From: Thuidium tamariscinum
Taxonomy: Eukaryota > Streptophyta > Bryopsida > Hypnales > Thuidiaceae
Reading direction: 5' to 3'
DNA length: 64,000 nt
Assembly (NCBI GenBank): GCA_947034885.2
Contig: OX344752.2
Location: 22,777,386 to 22,841,385, forward strand
Of the stretch, positions 56,912 to 64,000 are shown one piece after another. The notes beneath the pieces were generated by a model. The model saw only the letters and a program-made list of their open reading frames with translations. It did not search any database and was not told where the DNA came from. The number at the start of each line of letters is the position of its first letter. Position 1 is the stretch's first letter. Position numbers and translations under genes: made by a program.

Positions 56912-59145
56912 TTACTTCCGGGCCAGCTTCTTCAGAAGCTCCGCATGAGGAAACGCATCCTTATCAATATAATACAAATTGCCATTGGCTTCGAAAGTCA
57001 CAGCAGGCCGCTGTGTCACGGGAGTTCGAATGTCTGAGATGTTCACGGTGCGCTGCAACGGCGTGGCCATCCACGACAAGACCTCAATCTGCATTTCGTT
57101 TGACCCGGGAGTCCACGTGAGCCTGCGGACATACGGACTAGCAAACCAGTGGAGCGCACCTGTTGTTGTGGCACTCAGCATCACCATCAAGGAGGCCATG
57201 GCTCCCTTGGCGATCACAGACAAGTCCGGCGATGTGAAAAACGTCACAAATGGACCCCCTGCAACACAGCAGTGTGAAGGATCCTTCGATAAACATGTAA
57301 GGCATGCCAATGCATAATAGAAAACGAATAATCTTAAACAACCGGTCAACGTTGATTACGAAAATGTAGAACATTTCAACATATGATCTAAATAATGTCG
57401 ATTTTAGGTCACCTGTCAACAAGACTCTGAACCGTTATAATTTTGCATACAGTATCCAAGTGACGTATTCGTCAGTGCAATGGAAGCCACTTTGATTCGA
57501 AGCTAACAGGAATACATAAGAATCTGAACATTGTGAAAAAAAATACTATGCTCAGCATCGTCATCATAATGATATAGTTTTAGGAACACAGAGTTTAAGG
57601 TTGCTCTATAATGTCCCAGTTCAAAACGATTACCCCAGATATCTAACCCAAGAGTTGATATTATAATCTTCACGGTATGGCAGTTGCAAATTTAGGGTAG
57701 GAAATAACTGAGAACGCTATTGACTTTCAAGTTTGATAAATCATAACTACTTGAACAAACATCCAGTTTTCTTGTTTACAGTGCGCTGCGTTCTATCTTC
57801 CACTCAAATATGTTGGCTCAGATATGAGGAAAATTTTCGAGCATCATGGTTGGCTTCGATGCACAAGGATGTTCGGTATCGTGAATGAAACACCTAAAGC
57901 CTACACCCTAAGAGGTAAGGTACTTACCGACAACTGAAAGACAGCAGGTGGTGAGTGAGAGGAGTTTAACACGCCGCAGAGTGTCGGCCATAACCCCCTC
58001 GTAGATCACAGGTGCAGCTTTCTCGAGAGGCTTCTCCTCATCAGCATGAGCTGGTCGATTCAAGCCCTTGTAATTGGGTGAGATTTGAGTAGCCCATCGT
58101 TGCTGGCCCCAAGTGTTGGACAAATGACTCAAGGGATATACCGCAGCTCTGCTGTATGCTTGCCTCCAACCTAGCACACACAAAACGTTTTGAATCAAAT
58201 CAGAAAAGTAAGCTTGCTACAGAAGATATGAATAACCAGTGCCACATACGGATGTGTGGCTTCTCAATCAAAACCCAAATAGACCGGATTTATATAACCA
58301 ATTGGAATGATCATATTCTGAAAATCATGTAACTCTAGATCGGGCGAAGTTCAATTATTCTCGGGCAGACTGGGAAATACTGAACTTTTTAGTGAAAAAT
58401 CAATTCAGTTGGGCAAGATAATGTCCGAATATGACTCTCAAAGCTGCTAAACAAAGCATGACGTCCAATGTGGTCCTTCAGGGATTAAGCGTTCAACAAG
58501 GCAAGAAGAGTCGCCAATGGGTACACAAACTAGTTCTCAACGACAGGCGAGTGAATCCAAACAAAAAAGAAGCACAACAAACGTGTTGCACATACAAACC
58601 CTAAAACCCTGATGCTGCGCAAAGCACATGCAGAGAGAGGTCTTCAAATGTTTTCGCAAGAGTTTGCATCATCAAATCAATCATGAGAAAATACTGCTTG
58701 GACGCCATAAAATTCAGTGTTTAAAATTCCGTTTTAGGGAATCGAGACATTGGAGTACGATTGCAATACTAATTCTCACGAAGACACATCAGAGAGCTAC
58801 ACCTGAACAATCACAAAAGGAGATCACTAACCCAACCCTAAACCTCACCAAATCCTCAGAGACATCCCACATTTCGACAGACACCGCGGGCTTACATTTA
58901 CTTAGGTTGATAAGAATGGCGTGACAAAAGCTATAAAAAAACATAATCAAACTGCAAAGGTACAGAATCTATTCCAATCCTTCTCCATCAAGCCAAAGAC
59001 TCCAGTAACTAGTAACTCAACAAACATTGTGACGATCTGATCTCACCAAAACCAGACTCCACTGCGATTCATTCAATTAATTCAAATTACATTCTATCGA
59101 GAGCTAGAAGCAATTACCGGCTCTAAGCAGAGCAGCACCCACCAT
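56912..59145 (-). CDS. TMEM70-like mitochondrial membrane protein
   Basis: Inferred exons: 59145-59118 (MVGAALLRA), 58170-57928 and 57258-56912. Both introns are GT-AG with phase 1, giving 205 residues. The N-terminus is basic and amphipathic (LLRAGWRQAYSRAAVY), fitting a mitochondrial presequence. Two hydrophobic segments (about residues 77-100 and 112-135) are followed by the conserved soluble part: ASPYVRRLTW, EMQIEVLSWMAT, DIRTPVTQRPAVTF and NGNLYYIDKD. This is the TMEM70/TMEM186 pattern; animal TMEM70 assists assembly of ATP synthase and complex I in the inner membrane, and the plant role is inferred from that. Frame and splice sites are intact, unlike the two decayed copies at 39.95 and 49.1 kb. 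The start lies about 600 bp from the divergent KGD4-like gene, suggesting a shared promoter region. Confidence 0.8.
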
Positions 59146-59752
59146 CGCTGATCCTCCCAACGCTCTGAGCGCACACACACTAGGGTTTTGCTGCCTGAAG
59201 GGTTTTAGGTCGCCACAGTAGCGGCCCACCCCCTCCCAAAGGCATCCCCACCAGTACACAAAACCACTATATATCAATTAGTACTCTAACATTACTGTGG
59301 TGAAAACTGCTATCAGTGCTGTGATGCTGTCACCTTAGAGACTCCATTAGGTCACATTTCACAAGACAAGTTATCAAGTCCCTCATTCAAAAAATATCTG
59401 AGCAATGCGTAACGTACCACAAGGCAAACCGACTGCATGTAACGATATGATCTTTTGTTTCGTCAGCCAGACAAGATGTAAAAGGGGTGGTAGGCAATGG
59501 GAGCTCGCCACGTCGCGCTGCATAGTGTGGTCAAGAATTGGGCGAAGAGCAGCGCCGTTGCAGTGGGCAGAAGACTGCCTAAGTTTGGAGTCGACGGCAC
59601 TGTTGCAGGGCCCACGGTGCCAGAAAGAGTATCAGGACCACGGCAACCTGCTTCGAAGCAGCAGGCAGCAGCAACAGGCAGGGAATGGGAAGCGCAAGTC
59701 TCAGTAGGAGAAGCAAGGATTTGCCAAATTGGTGGTGAACAGAGCTGTGAAC
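59146..59752. promoter_or_regulatory. Shared promoter region of two divergent mitochondrial-protein genes
   Basis: The 607 bp between ATG 59145 (minus) and ATG 59753 (plus) must hold both promoters and leaders. Composition is higher in GC than the surroundings. No clear TATA box was recognised for either side. Confidence 0.4.
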
Positions 59753-61310
59753 ATGGCAGCCGCTGCCAAGGTCGCCAGGCGCGTCCCTCTCATCAAGTTC
59801 CCCAATCGCAAAGGGGTGGTGGACACCCAAGGCGCCGGTACATCCATTGCTTCTTTCTTCAGAAATTTTTGTATGGGAGTGTGCATTGTAAGAGCTTTGA
59901 TGGAGATCGGAAGGAGATTGACACTCTTTGTTCGCTCTTTGTTTTGTGGGAATTCTAGGGTTTGTTGTGGTAGGGGTTGCAGTTAGGTTGCTTTCTGTGT
60001 ACGAGACTTGTTATCACTTAGAATCTTGTTCTGGTTTCAATACTCGTCAATTACATTCAGAGAGACGGCGACGTAGAGGGGTTTGGTTTCGCCGCACAGT
60101 GAAAGGTTGTAAGGATGTTGCATTGGGTTTTCTTGGGGCGACTTGCTTTTTGAATTTCGCGTTTTGAGTTGCGCGAACGTCTTTTCGAGCTTGGTTTGCT
60201 GCACTCCTAAACTCACGTTTGTGGCAACGGGAGTTTGAAAGATCCGGAAAAGATTTGCTTTGTGATTTAGGGTTTGGGAATTCTCGTCTCCTTGCTTCTC
60301 CAATCGCGTCAGCTATCCCTTGCGTTGCATTTTGAATCGTTATTCAGGAATTTCTTAAAGTTCCGCTGCTGTACTTATGAGCAATTTTGGGTTGACGATA
60401 CTGTACTTATCCTGCTGCTGGAGTGGGGTTATTAGTTTTGGTGTTCTTGCTTGTCGATGAGTGATAGATTTTATTGATTGTAAAATTCCTAACATCTTTC
60501 AAGCAATTAGATCCTCAAGCGCTCGGCATGATCGCCTGTGAAATCCAGTGGCCCTTCGATTACCGCAAGGGATTGCTGTGAAGAGTCGAATGACAATTGA
60601 AATATTTCCTTCCTCTAATGTGTCAGATTCTGCTTTTCCACGATTTAGGGTTTCCTACTTCACGTTAGTGGCGTCACAACGTGTACGAATCTGATGTCGT
60701 TTGGTCTGGCATAGTGTAAGACTATGGTGACGTTTTTCACTGGTACCATCTTCCTGGATGTCTTGTACCCCAAGATGCATCAGATGAAGATTCTAAGTCT
60801 AAGATAAAGGATTCTCACTGTAGGTGTTTTAACCAACATGGAGGAGTGTGATTTTTGGGAGATCAGTATAGAGCTGTAAAGAGTTCTTTGGGTATAAGAG
60901 CTCAATCTGTTAAGACAATTTTTTATCACTGAGTTTGAACTTCTTACGGAATTTCAAAGTGGGAGGTTGTAGATCACTGTAACTGACAGTAGACAACCTC
61001 AATTTCAAATATCAGAGGTCGTAGGTGTTTAGTCAATTCATGCTTTTACCACTTCGTATTTGAAGATCAACCAATTGTATGAATAGATCAGTTTTTGTCG
61101 GTAAGCATTGCCAATCATTTCGTTATTTTCAAGCTTTTGTTGCCCTGCAGAGTCTGATAAAGTTTTAGTGTATGAGCAGTTGCTGTGAATCGGGCTTCAG
61201 GAGGAGGGGGAGGAGGACAGAGTCAACCTACGCCTTCATTGCCCTCTGGCACTGCTTCCAGTCAGCCTCCCAGAACAAAACTCACGGAGGCAGAGATTGA
61301 TGCCATTTTG
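59753..61310 (+). CDS. KGD4/MRPS36-like protein (2-oxoglutarate dehydrogenase complex adaptor), last exon unresolved
   Basis: Exon 1 is 59753-59837, beginning MAAAAKVARRVPLIKFPNRK; the ARRVPLIKFP block is the hallmark of plant KGD4/MRPS36. Exon 2 is 61201-61310: a glycine, glutamine and proline-rich linker and then TKLTEAEIDAIL, the conserved C-terminal helix. The intron is GT-AG with phase 1 on both sides. After exon 2 a GTATGT donor ends the frame in phase 0, and only a few residues should remain. A candidate last exon begins after the acceptor at 62492 and would add six codons and a TAA (62493-62513), unproven. The family links the E3 subunit to the 2-oxoglutarate dehydrogenase complex in mitochondria. 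Total length of about 70 residues is normal for the family. Confidence 0.7.
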
Positions 61311-64000
61311 GTATGTGCAAGCTTTCAGTCTGAATTTCAATTTAGTACGCTCTCGTATATTCAACGATATTGTCGGTCTTTACTGCAAGCCTCTTAACCC
61401 CTAATTGCCTCAATGGTCAGAAGTGGATACTTCCATAGTTCCGTATCTATAACAGTTGAATTGTATCATAAGGAATCTTTGAGGTGACAGAATCTACCAA
61501 AAAAATTATAATATTGTAAGTTCTTGAATGATAGAATATGTTTTGAAGGTTATTGTTAAGTATTAGCTTCCATAGTGAAATTTCTAATTTTTGGCTTGGG
61601 CACTAACTGGTTAAGGTTAGCCTAGTACTCGTCCAATTAAGGTCATTACACCCAAAATCAACCAAATTCGAAGTAGAGCGTGGTTCCTATTACAAACTGT
61701 CAGAGTTTTTGTTGGTCCTGTTGGGAATCAGAAGGGGATTCTCAAGTCTCTTAGCATACATTTTTTGAACACCGTATGAATAAACTATGAAATTTTGATG
61801 TGTGTACCAAAATCAACCGCAAGCTGTACATTTTAGGCAGGATTACGTAGGGTTCGTCACAATTAGATGCAGTTACCTTATTCATGACTTGACAAATCTC
61901 TGTCCTTCTCTTGCGGTTAACTTGAGGAAATTGCGTGCAGCTTGGAGGTGCAGCTCCATGAATTTCTTCCCGTTTGCGGGGTTGCTAGAGATGGAGGATC
62001 TTTGAGATATTGAGCTGTGTGAGCAATCGAATGTAATGAATTCCTGCTCTCCAGCTTTGGGAAGCGGTTGTGTTGAGTAGTGTTTTATTATTACCATATG
62101 CACGTGGTGCGCAATTTGCTTTGAAACATCTGTTTGCATTTCGTTGCCTGGCTCAGCAAACCTCCGTAGACTGGTCAGCTGTTCTCGTGAAAGCTGTGCT
62201 CATTTTTCTGGGAGGACACAGTGGATGGCAGATATACTACCTTCGGACATTTTTACTTTCAAAAGCCCTGTTGTGAATCGGCATTGCCTTTGAACACCTG
62301 GGTGGACTAATTTCAGCGGGTTTTCAGAGTATGAGCTAGTTGTGCCTTGTGAAATGCTTGGACTGTTTATCAAATGGATCAGCGAACCTTGATTGGGTTA
62401 TTTACTTTATTTGCACAATTCCAAAATCCTAGGTTAACCCCTAACAGAGTTGGAATCTACTATGTGGATTATGAATTATGAATGTTTTCTAGGGTTTGTT
62501 GTTGGGGAGCTAAAAAAAGTAGACAAAGTATGTCTAGGTAAGTTGAAAAAGTCACATTGCTGAAATTAGACAATGATTACCAACAATATTTTGCTAGAAT
62601 TACATAATATCTACATCTACCTCTTTCATTGTAGTCTCTAGGGTTATAGGTAATTGTAGTATGTCACTTATGTTGTTTGATTTGACAAAGATTATCACTT
62701 ACAATCCTTGCAATCAATTTGAGCCTTCTGATCAATTTAAAAACTATGGATATTTAGCATTTATAGAAATAACTTCCATTAAAATTGTAAAGGTGGGCTT
62801 CTTACTATGTTCATTCAATCTTCTCTAAATTACATCTAAGTGTAAAGTAGGATTTGAGGTGGAAAGTCTTCATTGCATTAACCTTGTCAAGATGGGCTTG
62901 TTGTATTTTAAATTTTCTTTAAATCTTCCATAAAAGCATAAATTAGAATTTGAAGTAGGGATTTCTATCATATTCAATTGTCAACTTCACTTAGGTTTAT
63001 GAAGATTGACACAGCATTTAAAATTTAAAAAATTTAAGAGGTAATATAAAAAAATGATTGAATAATAGGAGATATAATTACCCTTTTTAATTGTCAAATT
63101 CTGATTTTGTGTATGAAAGTTATGAATTTATTTTGTATGAAAATAGTTTATACGAAAGAAAACTAAATATTGAGTTTTTAACTTGAAGAATTGTTAGACA
63201 TAAATATGCAATTGAGGATCCAGTCAAGCATTACAATTAGATTATTGAGTCTAAATTGAAAGATGAAAATAAGTAAGAACTTCAAATAATTTGAAATTTT
63301 AGTTTTCTTCATATCTCCTTCTTTTCAACCCCTATATGTCTTATTTCATAACTTCAATCTTTGATTAAAATAAAGGTTTAACCCTAAGAGACCAAGCATT
63401 CAAATTTACATCAAGAAATGAACACTAACACATTCTAAGCCCTTTCATGGAGATCATATCAGTGAATGTTGAACAACTACAATTTTTTCTTTAATCATTG
63501 GGCTCAAATTGAAGAAAAAGAATATAAATGATAATCTTTGTTAAATCAAACAATGAAAATGGCATAATACAATAATTTCTAATTCCTGGAGTCCAAGGGG
63601 TAAGTAGATGTAGATTTTGAATGACTTTGAAAAAATAAATTTTTATTTTTTCATCCATCAAATTTTTAGAAGATCATTCCAAGCCATTTCTATGGTACAA
63701 CAAATTTTTTGAACATCCTTATATCAAATCTTTAAAATTTATATGGTATTGATTTTGAAGTCTATATTTAGCAAATATTCTATTATTCACTAAGTATTCA
63801 CAAGCTAGGCTCCAAAATGTAACCTTTACAACTCAAAAAGTGAGCCTTGAATAAAGAAATTAAATTTAAAATCTTCAAAAATAATTATGATTAGAACTTG
63901 GTATTTTGAACTTCAAAGAATTCTTCTTGTCAAAATAGTTCTCATAGTTTCAAGTAATAAAAATATAGGATTGATATTTGAACAAAATGTAATATACTAT
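61311..64000. other. Intron/3' part of the KGD4-like gene, then AT-rich intergenic DNA
   Basis: 61311 to about 62500 is probably intron and 3' region of the KGD4-like gene. From about 62520 to the window end the DNA is AT-rich with no recognisable gene or repeat. Confidence 0.4.

Noticed and set aside
59497..59958. 153-codon plus frame overlapping the KGD4-like first exon
   Set aside because: It is in another frame from the conserved ARRVPLIKFP exon and is not a recognisable protein.

Overview
This is nuclear DNA from a land plant. The evidence is spliced genes with GT-AG introns, a plant-type SUVR histone methyltransferase, a plant TMEM70-like mitochondrial protein, a KGD4/MRPS36-like protein, and a long-LTR Ty3/gypsy element with a tRNA-Asp type primer site. 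The species cannot be fixed from the sequence. The repeat-rich, AT-rich background and the kinase type at the left edge would fit a seed-free plant or a gymnosperm, but that is inference.

Layout. 1-0.6 kb: C-lobe of a protein kinase-like gene cut by the window edge. 3.3-5.4 kb: transposon-type gene A (plus strand), behind a GC-rich array of GCGGTCGCC boxes. 7.2-22.8 kb: a related minus-strand gene B (conserved N-terminal domain, coiled coil, RING-H2 finger) split by a very young 13,147-bp Ty3/gypsy element (8938-22084). That element has 3,623-bp LTRs differing at only two positions by eye, and a 5-bp target duplication GCGAG. 23.0-25.1 kb: a second GC-box array, then a three-exon SUVR-type SET-domain gene in divergent orientation to gene B. 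26.0-28.8 kb: two short A-tailed retroposons with 16-bp target duplications, and a fold-back element built of about 65-bp tandem units. 29.0-36 kb: minus-strand DNA-transposon genes: an unclassified transposase split by a 348-bp CACTA-type MITE, a small upstream gene with a PIP-box-like motif, and a Myb/SANT ORF1-like gene. AGTAYT motifs are dense in the noncoding parts of this region. 36-56 kb: gene-poor AT-rich DNA with inverted repeats, two hAT-type MITEs, hairpins, and decayed fragments of the TMEM70-like gene. 56.9-61.3 kb: two likely host genes in divergent orientation, TMEM70-like (minus) and KGD4/MRPS36-like (plus).

The best new signal is at the gag-pol junction of the gypsy element. 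Gag and pol are in one frame, separated by a single UGA followed by CGG. An 8-nt spacer then leads into a perfect 11-bp stem (14321-14331 with 14371-14381), extended by a second 8-bp helix with one mismatch. This is the layout of a type II UGA-CGG readthrough cassette known from plant RNA viruses.

Two further patterns deserve attention. Each LTR carries its own same-sense two-part gene, whose N-terminal domain appears distantly related to the domain of gene A and of gene B, the gene it landed in. The decayed transposon genes here are disabled almost only by in-frame stop codons: at least 13 internal stops and no frameshift seen, with most splice sites still intact.
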